Below are positions 53,888 through 63,225 of a stretch of DNA of 64,000 nucleotides, piece by piece. A program made the translations under genes and the position numbers. Origin of the DNA: Roseinatronobacter bogoriensis DSM 18756 (GTDB lineage Bacteria; Pseudomonadota; Alphaproteobacteria; Rhodobacterales; Rhodobacteraceae); assembly GCF_004366635.1 (NCBI RefSeq), contig NZ_SORN01000002.1, positions 619,293 through 683,292 on the forward strand, in the 5' to 3' direction. Position 1 is the stretch's first letter. Each line of letters begins with the position of its first letter. The notes beneath the pieces are model-generated. The model had not been told where the DNA came from and made no database searches. It saw only the letters and a program-made list of their open reading frames with translations.

Positions 53888-54892
53888 TTAGTCCAGCTTG
53901 AAGCCGCCTTCTGGCAGGAATGCATCAGTGAAATACAGGCTCGCATCGGGCTCTGTCTGATATTCATAGGTCAGCTTGATCTGCTCGATCGAGTTGGCGA
54001 AACGATCGGAATCAATAATCCCCATCCCGTTTTCCATAACCCAGTCGGTCAGCACAGTGTCCTGCATCGCCAGCTCAAGGCGACGCAATTCCAATTCGGC
54101 ATCCATTGCCGGGTTGCGGCTGACAAGGCTCTCAATTGCAGCAGCAGGGTCTGCAATGGTATCGATCCAGCCTTTTGCAACTGCCTCTAGGAAACCGGAA
54201 ACGGCATCCGGATTTTCAGCTGCAAAGTCGGTGTTCACAATGACAACATTGCCATAAAGGTCCACGCCATGATCGGCCATCAAAATGACAGTCAGATCAT
54301 CCTCTGGCACGCCAAGACGCGCTGTGCTGAGGAAGGATGTGAAGGAAAAGCCGGTTACGGCCGCAACAGTGCCTTCTGCCAGCGATGGCTCGCGCGTGGG
54401 AAAGCCGACAGGCTCGATCGTGACCTGGCTGGCATCAATGCCGGTTTCGGCAACAAAGATCGGCCATTGCGCAAACGCGCCATCCGGGGGCGGTGCGCCC
54501 AGCACGCGGCCTTCCAGATCGGAGGGTGTTTCGATGCCAAGGGACTTGCGGCCAACAATGGCAAATGGCGGCTTGTCATAGACCATCATCGCGCCGATGA
54601 CGGGTGCATCCGGGTTCTGGTCAAGGAATTTGATCAGGCTGTTGATATCGGCAAAACCCACCGGAAACGCCCCGGTTGCAACCTTCGGGATCGCATCTAG
54701 GCTGCCTTGTCCGGCGGTTACTTCAACTTCCAGCCCCGCATCGGCGAAATAGCCCTTGTCGATGGCAACGAAATACGGCGCGGATGGCCCCTCAAACCGC
54801 CAGTCAAGCGCAAATGGCATGGATGTCTGCGCATGGGCAGCAACTGCAACAGCGCTTAGGCCGATTGCAGTAAAAATACTACGGTGAAACAT
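53888..54892 (-). CDS. NMT1/SsuA-family periplasmic binding protein
   Basis: A 334-residue protein with a signal peptide (MFHRSIFTAIGLSAVAVAAHA, cleaved near residue 21). The mature start contains FALDWRFEGPSAPYFVAIDK, the opening of NMT1/THI5-like ligand-binding proteins, and GYFADAGLEVEVTAGQGS. The start at 54892 has a strong AGGAGGG site. It is the first gene of the ABC operon. Candidate ligands are sulfonates or pyrimidine; a TPP riboswitch is not seen upstream. Confidence 0.88.
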   Translation of the reverse strand: MFHRSIFTAIGLSAVAVAAHAQTSMPFALDWRFEGPSAPYFVAIDKGYFADAGLEVEVTAGQGSLDAIPKVATGAFPVGFADINSLIKFLDQNPDAPVIGAMMVYDKPPFAIVGRKSLGIETPSDLEGRVLGAPPPDGAFAQWPIFVAETGIDASQVTIEPVGFPTREPSLAEGTVAAVTGFSFTSFLSTARLGVPEDDLTVILMADHGVDLYGNVVIVNTDFAAENPDAVSGFLEAVAKGWIDTIADPAAAIESLVSRNPAMDAELELRRLELAMQDTVLTDWVMENGMGIIDSDRFANSIEQIKLTYEYQTEPDASLYFTDAFLPEGGFKLD

Positions 54893-55037
54893 CAAGATCC
54901 CTCCTGTTGGACTTACTGTGATGGTCGTAAGCCTTGCCTTGCGCGGAGTCATTGTCCACCCCCGCCGCACAGGCCACATCTGGCCTGAATGCCGCATTCT
55001 TTGGCATCCAGAGGAAAGATGCAAGAATTTTAGTCAA

Positions 55038-55343
55038 TCACAGGTGGGAGTTGCCCTGTCTTGCGGCGCGACGGCGCAGCCACCAGCCCAGCCCACCGCC
55101 CAAAGCCAGCCCAAGGGTTGCTGGCAAGACGAATACCGAAAGCATGATGGCATACATCACACCATCCATCTGCGGTTGGCCCTGCAAGGCTAGATAAAGG
55201 CCAAGCGCTGCCAGCACATGCCCTGCCCCAAAGGCCGCGAAGGCACGTTTCCAGCCATTTCGGATCAACACCGCACCCAGCAGCGCTCCGGCCATGACCG
55301 ATGCAATTATAAGCAGATAGATGCGCAGTTCCGGCCCCATCAT
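55038..55343 (-). CDS. Small membrane protein linked to murC
   Basis: A 101-residue protein with about three hydrophobic helices, starting MMGPELRIYLLIIASVMAGA. The ATG at 55343 overlaps the murC stop (ATGA), so it is translationally coupled to murC. The C-terminus is basic (WWLRRRAARQGNSHL). I do not recognise the family. In related bacteria small membrane proteins often occur after murC. Confidence 0.75.
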   Translation of the reverse strand: MMGPELRIYLLIIASVMAGALLGAVLIRNGWKRAFAAFGAGHVLAALGLYLALQGQPQMDGVMYAIMLSVFVLPATLGLALGGGLGWWLRRRAARQGNSHL

Positions 55344-56752
55344 GCGGCCTTTGTCTGCAACCGTGGCAGCAGGCCATGCGCCCAGCCCGAAATCGTGCCC
55401 GCCCCAAGGCAAACCACCATATCACCGGGGGCTGCATGTGCGCGCACAAGGGCCTCCAGTTCATCTTCGGTACTGACGGCAAAGGCCGCACGGTGCCCAT
55501 GCGCGGCCAGTCCTGCCAGAAGATCATCACGACTGGCCCCCGGAATCGGGTCCTCTCCGGCGGCATAGACTGGGGCGATACCGACGATATCGGCCTCGTT
55601 GAAACAGGTGCAGAATTCTTCAAACAGGCTTGATAGCCGGGTGAAACGATGTGGTTGATGAATGGCTATGACTCGCCCTTGCCCACCTAGCGCCTGTCGC
55701 GCGGCCTTCAGCACGGCTGCAATCTCGACCGGGTGATGACCGTAGTCGTCAATTATCGTCACCTCCCCAACTTCGCCCACGCGGGTAAACCGGCGGTTGA
55801 CCCCGCCGAACTTCATCAGCGCGCTGCGGATTTCGGTGCCATTCATGCCAAGATGCCGTGCCGCCGCCACAGCCGCGAGCGCATTGGAGACATTGTGATC
55901 CCCCGGCATGGGCAAGGCGCAATCCTTGATCACGCGCCCCTCGTCCTGAAACGCAATGTCGAATTTTGCGACACCCTTTTCATAATGCAGGTTGATCGCG
56001 CGAATGTCTGCCTGCGCATTGAACCCGAATGTCACAACGCGCCGGTCTGTCAGCTTCGCAACCAGCGCCTGCACTTCGGGGTGGTCGGTGCAGCAGATCG
56101 CCAACCCGTAAAATGGAATGCCCGAGACGAAATCATAAAACCCTTTGCGCAAAGCGTCAAAATCGCCCCAATGCTCCATATGTTCGGGGTCGATATTGGT
56201 CACAATCGCCATTGTTGCGGGCAGCCGATTGAAAGACCCGTCACTTTCATCTGCCTCGACCACCATCCATTCGCCTGCACCGGCCCGCGCGTTTGATCCA
56301 TAGGCATGGATCACACCGCCGTTGATGACTGTCGGATCCAGCCCGCCTTCATCCAGCAGGGCCGCAACCATCGTGGTTGTCGTGGTTTTGCCATGTGTCC
56401 CCGCAACCGCAATATTGGAACGCAGGCGCATCAACTCGGCCAGCATTTCGGCGCGGCGAACGACCGGCAGACCAAGGCGGCGCGCTTGTTGCAATTCGGG
56501 ATTGTCGGGCTTGATCGCGGTGGACACGACGACAACGGCAGCATCGCCGATATTCTCGGCGCGCTGGCCCACGAAAACTTCGGCACCCAGCGATTCCAGA
56601 CGCTCGGTTATCGCGCTGGCTTTCAGGTCAGACCCCTGCACCCGGTAACCATGTGTCATCAGCACCTCGGCAATCCCCGACATGCCAATGCCGCCAATGC
56701 CGATAAAGTGGATCGGGCCAATATCGGTGGGCAGTTTTGTTGCCGGGCTCAT
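55340..56752 (-). CDS. murC: UDP-N-acetylmuramate-L-alanine ligase MurC
   Basis: A 470-residue ligase with the N-terminal Rossmann motif HFIGIGGIGMSGIAEVL, the ATP-binding GTHGKTTTTTMV near residue 120, and the C-terminal domain. It adds L-Ala to UDP-MurNAc in peptidoglycan synthesis. Overlaps murG by ATGA and the small membrane gene downstream. Confidence 0.96.
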   Translation of the reverse strand: MSPATKLPTDIGPIHFIGIGGIGMSGIAEVLMTHGYRVQGSDLKASAITERLESLGAEVFVGQRAENIGDAAVVVVSTAIKPDNPELQQARRLGLPVVRRAEMLAELMRLRSNIAVAGTHGKTTTTTMVAALLDEGGLDPTVINGGVIHAYGSNARAGAGEWMVVEADESDGSFNRLPATMAIVTNIDPEHMEHWGDFDALRKGFYDFVSGIPFYGLAICCTDHPEVQALVAKLTDRRVVTFGFNAQADIRAINLHYEKGVAKFDIAFQDEGRVIKDCALPMPGDHNVSNALAAVAAARHLGMNGTEIRSALMKFGGVNRRFTRVGEVGEVTIIDDYGHHPVEIAAVLKAARQALGGQGRVIAIHQPHRFTRLSSLFEEFCTCFNEADIVGIAPVYAAGEDPIPGASRDDLLAGLAAHGHRAAFAVSTEDELEALVRAHAAPGDMVVCLGAGTISGWAHGLLPRLQTKAA

Positions 56753-57849
56753 GGTTTGTCCTTTCGGGCTAGGGCTTCGACCATTTCGGCCAGCCTTTCG
56801 GTTGCGTCGGCACGCCCCGCCGACAAGGCGGCCTGTGCCATAGACTGTGCGGCCTTGGGGTTGGTCAGGATCGCCTCAATACTCTCGGCCAGCGCAGGCG
56901 CTGTAAGCTGCGCTTCGGGAAAAACGACTGCTGCATCGACAGATGACAGCATTTTGGCATTTGCCGCCTGATGGTTGGCCGCCGCGGCGGCGTAGGGCAC
57001 CAGCACCGAAGGCCGCCCGATAATCGAAATATCGGCAACCGAAGACGCACCTGCGCGGCTGATGACAAGCTGACACTCTGACAGACGGCGGGGAATATCG
57101 GCAAAAAACGGGGCAATCTCGGCAGCAACGCCACCTGCTTCATAAGCGGCCACAACGCGCTCGATATCCTCCTCACGCGCCTGATGGGCAACGCCCAGAT
57201 TGCGCTTGATCGCCTCGGGCAGCGCAGAAATGGCCTGCGGCACGACATCTGACAAGATGCGCGCGCCTTGTGACCCTCCGATAACAAGCACATCCATTGG
57301 ATAGTCGCCCGGCGGGATATAGCCTGCGCCCGCACGCTCCAGCACGGCGGCGCGCACGGGATTTCCGGTGAACTCACCCTCAATCCCGTCAGGCATCTGC
57401 ATCGGCCAGATGCCACAGGCCAGTTTGTTCACGCGACGCGCGAATATCTGGTTCACGCGCCCTAGCACGCCGTTTTGTTCGTGGATCATTCGCGGAACGC
57501 GTAATGCCCAGGCCGCAGACAGCGCCGGAATAGAGGGATACCCGCCAAACCCAACCACAACGCGCGGGCGATCAAACAGCATGGACAGCGCCGCAGAAAA
57601 GACACCCGCCAACAGGCGCAACGGCACCATGATCTTGTCAGCCAGCCCGCCACGGGCAAATGTGGCAGCCTTGACCTGTTCGACCTTGACCGCAACGGGA
57701 AAACCGCCCGCATACCGCGCGCCGCGCGCATCGGTCGAGAGTTTCACCCGCCAGCCCCGCGCAAGCATCGCCTCTGCCAGCGCCTGAGCGGGGAACATAT
57801 GGCCCCCTGTCCCCCCGGCAGCGATCAGTAGAAGTGGCGGTCTGGCCAT
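56749..57849 (-). CDS. murG: Lipid II-forming glycosyltransferase MurG
   Basis: A 366-residue GT-B enzyme with AAGGTGGHMFPAQALAEAM near the N-terminus and GGSQGARILSDVVP in the middle. It transfers GlcNAc onto lipid I. It follows ftsW by 11 bp and overlaps murC. Confidence 0.96.
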   Translation of the reverse strand: MARPPLLLIAAGGTGGHMFPAQALAEAMLARGWRVKLSTDARGARYAGGFPVAVKVEQVKAATFARGGLADKIMVPLRLLAGVFSAALSMLFDRPRVVVGFGGYPSIPALSAAWALRVPRMIHEQNGVLGRVNQIFARRVNKLACGIWPMQMPDGIEGEFTGNPVRAAVLERAGAGYIPPGDYPMDVLVIGGSQGARILSDVVPQAISALPEAIKRNLGVAHQAREEDIERVVAAYEAGGVAAEIAPFFADIPRRLSECQLVISRAGASSVADISIIGRPSVLVPYAAAAANHQAANAKMLSSVDAAVVFPEAQLTAPALAESIEAILTNPKAAQSMAQAALSAGRADATERLAEMVEALARKDKP

Positions 57850-57860
57850 GATCTTACCCC

Positions 57861-59030
57861 TTAGGAATGCACGCGCCGCGACAAGATATCGCCGATTTCG
57901 CCCTGAGGCCGTACCCGTGTGAATGCCAGAAGCATACCAATTGCCATTCCCGTCGCAAGGAGTGATGACCCGCCATAAGACACGAACGGCAAAGTCATGC
58001 CTTTGGACGGAAGCAACCGGACAGCAACGCCCATATTGATCATCGCCTGAATCGAGAAGACCACCACGATCCCGGTGCCCGCAAGACGAATGAACGTATC
58101 ACGCTCGCGCATCAGGCGAAACAGCGACCGCATGAGGATCGTGGCGTATAACCCGATGATGAACAGCACAAGGATCAGCCCATATTCTTCGGCGGCAACA
58201 GCAATAATGAAGTCGGTATGCGCGTCAGGCAGGTTCCATTTCACGCGCCCCTCGCCCACGCCAGCCCCGAAAAAGCCGCCCTCTGAAATGGCATTTTGCG
58301 CAAATCCCATCTGGGTGCGCGGATCGACTTCCCCTGTCAGAAAGCCGTCGATACGTCGAGCAAAGTGCTCTGAGTTGTGGTAAGCAGTGTATCCCCCCAC
58401 CAGCACGATGGCAGCAAAGCCCAGCAGCAGGAACATGGGGGCGCCTGCAACAAAATACATCACCATCCAGCCCGCCGCGATCAGCGCGGCCTGACCGAAA
58501 TCTGGCTGAATAACCAAAAGGCCAAGAACCAGCATGGTAAAGCCCAGCGACAATGCCTGTCCGGGTGGGCCATTCGGCTCTCGTCCGGCGGCCATCAGCC
58601 ATGCGGCAAAAACCGCCAGCATCGGCTTCAGGAACTCTGACGGCTGAAAAGAGCCGAACCCAAGGCTGAACCACCTTACAGCCCCTTTACCGAAATCCGT
58701 CCCAAAGAAGGGCAACAACATCAGCGCCAGCAAAGAAAAGAAGAACCCGACCACCGCAAAGCGCCGGATCCGTTCGGGCGAACACATTGACAACAGGATC
58801 ATCGCCAGTATGCCCAGGATGCCGAAAAACACCTGTCGCTGTACGTAGAAAAACGGCGGCAACCCATTTCGCGTGGCCAATGGCGGCGAGGCAGCAAGCC
58901 CCAGCAACAGGCCGACTGCCATCAGAAGAAGCACCGATGTCAGGGTCACTTTGTCGATAGTGCGCCACCAGCGCGGGAGCACTGGCTCCACCACGCGCAC
59001 GGGCGCGGTGCCATATACCATTTCGGTCAT
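57861..59030 (-). CDS. ftsW: Septal peptidoglycan polymerase FtsW
   Basis: A 389-residue SEDS-family membrane protein with about ten helices, with the conserved FQPSEFLKP (about 131) and SYGGSSLLATGMAIG (about 350) motifs. Polymerises glycan strands at the septum. It is the first dcw gene in the block; murD, which usually precedes it, is not upstream in this window. Confidence 0.94.
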   Translation of the reverse strand: MTEMVYGTAPVRVVEPVLPRWWRTIDKVTLTSVLLLMAVGLLLGLAASPPLATRNGLPPFFYVQRQVFFGILGILAMILLSMCSPERIRRFAVVGFFFSLLALMLLPFFGTDFGKGAVRWFSLGFGSFQPSEFLKPMLAVFAAWLMAAGREPNGPPGQALSLGFTMLVLGLLVIQPDFGQAALIAAGWMVMYFVAGAPMFLLLGFAAIVLVGGYTAYHNSEHFARRIDGFLTGEVDPRTQMGFAQNAISEGGFFGAGVGEGRVKWNLPDAHTDFIIAVAAEEYGLILVLFIIGLYATILMRSLFRLMRERDTFIRLAGTGIVVVFSIQAMINMGVAVRLLPSKGMTLPFVSYGGSSLLATGMAIGMLLAFTRVRPQGEIGDILSRRVHS

Positions 59031-59311
59031 ATTACTGCCTCGATCGAACTGCCGGGTATTCGTTACTTGCCTGTGATTGCCCGTTTTCCGGGTCTATGCA
59101 CCGGATCGTAACCTGAAATCGCCACGCATTCCAGCATAAAGACGCAATTGCGCCCTGTGGGTGCCGCGCTCGCAGCCCACTTCAGCGTAATCCCGCTGCC
59201 GCGCGACCGCATAGCAAAGGCCACCTTTGTCATTGGATCACAAAACTATGGGTTCAAAGGATAAAGTACGCAGGAACGACTTTCGTCCGGGCTTGTACCA
59301 TTGAACGCGAC

Positions 59312-59995
59312 TTACCGCTTGGCAGACCACCGCCCGGCACGCGACGCTGTCACTCGCGGCAAGGGCAAAGGCACCATATGCATATCGCGGCCGGTGACGA
59401 CCGCGCGACCCTGCGGCACCAGCGCCGCAAGTGTGGGCGCATCATGGTCCAGACCGCCGGTATAGACCCCAAAAGCAGGCAGGATCAGATGCATATCCCC
59501 GATCAGGAAGGCCGGCAGACGTTGCCCTGCAAGCCGTAGTTTCGGATGATAATGCCCCGATATGTCAGGACCATCGTCCGCAATATGGCGCAGATACAGC
59601 CCGGCGATTTGGTCCTGCTGTGCCACCCTGCCCGGCAAACCCACTGGGGCCGGATCGTGGTTGCCGGTGATCCAGAGCGTGTCATAGGACTGGCAGATAT
59701 CGTCAAGCAACTGCCGCTCTGCACCAAGCTCTCGGATGGCCAGATCATCGTCGAAACTGTCGCCCAGACTGATCAGGCTTGCCGCGCCAGTGTCCCGCAA
59801 CTCTGTGGCCAAGCGCTCCAGCGTTGCGCGGGTTTCAAAAGGTGGCAGCAATGCACCAACCTGCCGCGCCATGCGTGCAGACTTGCCCAAATGCAGATCT
59901 GAAACGATCAGCGTGCCCCTCTCGGGCCAGAACAGCGCGCCGGATGGGCGCGCGATGAAACTCTGATCATGAAATCGGAAGCTGCATGTGTTCAT
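59312..59995 (-). CDS. pdeM: Ligase-associated metallophosphoesterase PdeM
   Basis: A 227-residue calcineurin-like phosphoesterase with DLHLGKS (about 33-39), GDSFDDD, GNHDP, and GHYHPKL, the metal-ligand motif set. It overlaps the helicase by 4 bp. PdeM is known as part of a set with an ATP-dependent DNA ligase, an exonuclease and a DEXH helicase. The ligase and exonuclease are not in this window. Confidence 0.9.
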   Translation of the reverse strand: MNTCSFRFHDQSFIARPSGALFWPERGTLIVSDLHLGKSARMARQVGALLPPFETRATLERLATELRDTGAASLISLGDSFDDDLAIRELGAERQLLDDICQSYDTLWITGNHDPAPVGLPGRVAQQDQIAGLYLRHIADDGPDISGHYHPKLRLAGQRLPAFLIGDMHLILPAFGVYTGGLDHDAPTLAALVPQGRAVVTGRDMHMVPLPLPRVTASRAGRWSAKR

Positions 59996-62433
59996 GCCTG
60001 TGTCTTTGCGGCAAACCCCTCCAGCGTCAAGCCTGCCTCGGCCATCATGCGCGCGGCCTCATCTTCCAGCAAGCGCGCGGTGCCAGCCCCCTTAATGGGA
60101 ATGCGGCCCGCTTCCAGCATCAACGGGGCTGCAAAAGGGGTCACATGCGGCGCCATCGAATGCACAAGCTGCCCGCGCGTGCGCAGCATTTCCTCGATCC
60201 GTCCAAAATCCGCCAGCCCGCGCATCGATTCCGCGCGTGTGATCTGCAACAGCAGATGGTCGGGATCAAACTTGCGCAAAGTGTCATAGAGGATGTCGCT
60301 CGAGAATGTCGCCTGTTTGCCCGATTTCCGCGCCCCTGGCAGATTGCGCTGGATCAGCCCCGCCACTGTGGCGACAGAGCGGAAATTGCGTTTCATCATG
60401 GCGTTTTCGGCAAGCCAGTCCTGTAATCCGGCGCGCAAGCCTTCGGGGTCTAGCAAGGGTGCGGGGTCGCGCACCGGCTCCAACCCCCAGATCAGGCAGG
60501 CATAGTCGGTTGCAACAAATCCAAGCGGGGCCAGCGCGTCACGCTCCATCCGGTGGGTCAGCAACAGACCAAGGGTCTGATTGGCATTGCGCCCGGCAAA
60601 GGAATACAGCGCAAAATACCACCGCCCCCCCCGCTGGAAGGTTTCGCTTGTCATGGTGCCGGGTTTCGGCAATTGCGCAACCCGCGCCTGTAGCGCCAGC
60701 CAGTCGCGTATATGGTCGGGCAATGCCGCCCAGGCCGCGCGATCCCCGATCAAATCCAGCACCCGCGCCGAGAGTTCGGTCGATGTCGCCATTTTCAGAC
60801 CATTGAACACGGCGATCTTGGGTTCTCTCGTGGGTTGCGGCGTGACCTCGACGATCATGTCGCGCAAACGGTCATAACGCACAGTCTGGCCCCCGATCAG
60901 AAAGGTATCGCCGGGCGAAAGTGCGGCGGCGAAACTTTCCTCAATCTCGCCCAAGGGTGCCCCCCCACGCGGGCCACGACGCACGCTCAGCAGTTCTGGC
61001 GCGACGATGGTGCCAATATTCATGCGAATTGCCTTGGCCGCGCGCGGGTCACGCAAATGCCAAAGACCATCGCGCAGGACCAGACGTTGCCACCGATCAT
61101 AGGCGCGAAGCGCATAGCCCCCTGTTGCCACGAAATCCATGCAGGCGTCGAAATCTGCACGGGTCAGCCCCGCATAAGGGCCAGCGCGGGTGACCTCGGC
61201 GTATAAAGCATCCGCATCCAGCGGCGCAGAACATGCCAGCAGCAGGATATGTTGGCACAAAACGTCCCACCCGCCCACAGGCGCGCGCCCATCGCCATCC
61301 AACTCCCCCGCCTCGACCGCTTGCAACGCGGCGATACATTCGAGCACTTCGAACCGGTTGGCCGGGACGATCCGGGCGCGCGATGGTGTGTCAAAGCGGT
61401 GATTGGCCCGCCCGATGCGTTGGACGAGTCGCTTGATGTTCTTGGGCGCACCAATCTGGATAACAAGATCGACATCGCCCCAATCCAGACCCAGATCCAG
61501 ACTGCCGGTCGCCACCACCGCGCGCAGACTCCCTTCGGCCATCGCGGCCTCGACCCGGCGGCGCGCATCACGCGACAAGCTGCCATGATGCAACCCAATG
61601 GGCAGGTTTTCGTCATTCACCGCCCAGAGTGCCTGAAAAAACAACTCTGCCTGCGCGCGTGTATTGATGAACACAAGCGTCAGCCGCGCATCGGCTATGG
61701 CGCGCATCACATCGCGCGCAGCATAGGCCCCGCCTGCCCCGGACCAAGGCGGCGCAGCGCTGGTGGGCAGCATGGCGATATCCGGCTGCGGGCCAGCATC
61801 CGCCAGAACAATCTCGGCCCCGCCCATGAACTGCGCCAGCGCGGCCGGGTTTTCGACAGTGGCGGATAACCCTGCCACCTGCATATCTGGCGCCAGACTG
61901 CGCAACCGCGACAGGCACAGCATCAACTGATCCCCGCGTTTCGATTCCGCGAGGGCATGAATCTCGTCAATCACCACGCGTCTGAGCGCGCCAAAGATTT
62001 TTGGCGCTTCTGGGTAGGAGAGCATCAGCGCAAGGCTTTCCGGTGTTGTCAGCAGCACATGTGGCGGGTCCACCCTCTGGCGCGCGCGCTGTGTGGCCGG
62101 TGTGTCGCCGGTCCGGTCCTCGATCCGGCACGACAGACCCAGATCAGCGACAGGACGCGCCAGATTGCGGCCAATATCATGCGTCAGCGCCTTCAGCGGC
62201 GACACATAAAGTGTGTGCAACCCCGCGCCAATCTTGTCCCGACATGCCGCCGCAAGGGTCGGCAAAAACCCTGCCAGCGTCTTGCCCCCGCCGGTTGGTG
62301 CGATCAGCAACGCATTTCCCGCCGCCTGCAACATCTGAATCTGGTGGGCGTGCGGCGTCCAACCTTGCGCGCTGAACCACTGCGTAAGCGGCGCAGGCAG
62401 GTCATTTGGGATAATCTGATCAAAAGCAGGCAT
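59992..62433 (-). CDS. Ligase-associated DEXH-box helicase (Lhr-like)
   Basis: An 813-residue superfamily 2 helicase. Walker A APTGGGKT (45-52), DEXH box VIDEIHALAESKRGDQ (motif II about 155), motif VI LVQRIGRANHR, and a long C-terminal domain of Lhr type. Likely acts in DNA repair with PdeM. It is divergent from the methyltransferase genes across 132 bp. Confidence 0.9.
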   Translation of the reverse strand: MPAFDQIIPNDLPAPLTQWFSAQGWTPHAHQIQMLQAAGNALLIAPTGGGKTLAGFLPTLAAACRDKIGAGLHTLYVSPLKALTHDIGRNLARPVADLGLSCRIEDRTGDTPATQRARQRVDPPHVLLTTPESLALMLSYPEAPKIFGALRRVVIDEIHALAESKRGDQLMLCLSRLRSLAPDMQVAGLSATVENPAALAQFMGGAEIVLADAGPQPDIAMLPTSAAPPWSGAGGAYAARDVMRAIADARLTLVFINTRAQAELFFQALWAVNDENLPIGLHHGSLSRDARRRVEAAMAEGSLRAVVATGSLDLGLDWGDVDLVIQIGAPKNIKRLVQRIGRANHRFDTPSRARIVPANRFEVLECIAALQAVEAGELDGDGRAPVGGWDVLCQHILLLACSAPLDADALYAEVTRAGPYAGLTRADFDACMDFVATGGYALRAYDRWQRLVLRDGLWHLRDPRAAKAIRMNIGTIVAPELLSVRRGPRGGAPLGEIEESFAAALSPGDTFLIGGQTVRYDRLRDMIVEVTPQPTREPKIAVFNGLKMATSTELSARVLDLIGDRAAWAALPDHIRDWLALQARVAQLPKPGTMTSETFQRGGRWYFALYSFAGRNANQTLGLLLTHRMERDALAPLGFVATDYACLIWGLEPVRDPAPLLDPEGLRAGLQDWLAENAMMKRNFRSVATVAGLIQRNLPGARKSGKQATFSSDILYDTLRKFDPDHLLLQITRAESMRGLADFGRIEEMLRTRGQLVHSMAPHVTPFAAPLMLEAGRIPIKGAGTARLLEDEAARMMAEAGLTLEGFAAKTQA

Positions 62434-62565
62434 CTGGAGCGTATCCTAAGGGCAGTGTTTAGGGTAAGCCGGATCGCGGCGATGACAACCAGTTGGGCTT
62501 TTGCTTCTTGGCCCAAGAGTGATAGGCGAAGAAACTCAAATCCGCTTCAAGGACAGCACCCGCCC

Positions 62566-63225
62566 ATGCCGCCCGATCCGATCGCTTGCCCTGTCTGCCT
62601 TGCACCAAGCGCGCGGCCCCTGCTAGAGGTTGATGGCCGGGATTACTGGGCCTGCCCTGAATGTGAAGCACGGTTTCTGAACCCATCTCACCATCCAACC
62701 CGCGATGCGGAACATGCCCAATATATGCTGCATGACAATGATGAGGCGGACATCGGCTATCGTCGGTTCCTGTCCAGATTGGCAGAGCCATTGCTGGAAA
62801 GGTTGCCCCCCGGCGCATCGGGGTTGGATTATGGCTGTGGCCCCGGCCCGGCACTTGCTGCAATGCTGCGCGAGGCAGGGCGTGGTGTGGCGCTGTATGA
62901 TCCGCTTTTTCGACCCGAAGCCTCCGTGCTGGCGCAAAGCTATGATTTTGTAACCTGCACTGAAGTGGCAGAACATTTCCACACCCCTGCGGCGGAATTC
63001 AAACGCCTGCGCGCACTGGTCCGCCCCGGCGGATGGCTGGCAATCATGACCTGTTTTCAGACGGATGACAGCAGGTTCGCCAACTGGCACTACCGCCACG
63101 ACATCACACATGTGGTGTTTTATCGCGACACAACCTTCCGTCATCTGGCCGAAAACTGGGGCTGGCGCTGCGAAGTGCCCGTCAAGGATGTGGTCTTGAT
63201 GCAGCGCCCCGGGCATGCGCCATGA
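62566..63225 (+). CDS. Zinc-ribbon class I methyltransferase
   Basis: A 219-residue protein: an N-terminal zinc ribbon with two CxxC pairs (C8/C11 and C30/C33), then a Rossmann methyltransferase domain with motif I LDYGCGPGPA (87-96). The fold is of the methyltransferase-11/23 type. The ATG at 62566 replaces a long upstream extension running through the helicase's antisense strand. It overlaps the Hen1-like gene by 4 bp. The substrate is unknown; a zinc ribbon near a methyltransferase often contacts RNA or protein. Confidence 0.85.
   Translation: MPPDPIACPVCLAPSARPLLEVDGRDYWACPECEARFLNPSHHPTRDAEHAQYMLHDNDEADIGYRRFLSRLAEPLLERLPPGASGLDYGCGPGPALAAMLREAGRGVALYDPLFRPEASVLAQSYDFVTCTEVAEHFHTPAAEFKRLRALVRPGGWLAIMTCFQTDDSRFANWHYRHDITHVVFYRDTTFRHLAENWGWRCEVPVKDVVLMQRPGHAP

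Noticed and set aside
54893..55037. Possible TPP riboswitch upstream of the NMT1-type binding protein
   Set aside because: The conserved thi-box elements could not be found in this 145-bp region.
61957..62565. Upstream extension of the zinc-ribbon methyltransferase frame
   Set aside because: The extra 203 codons are antisense to the helicase; the zinc ribbon begins at the ATG at 62566.
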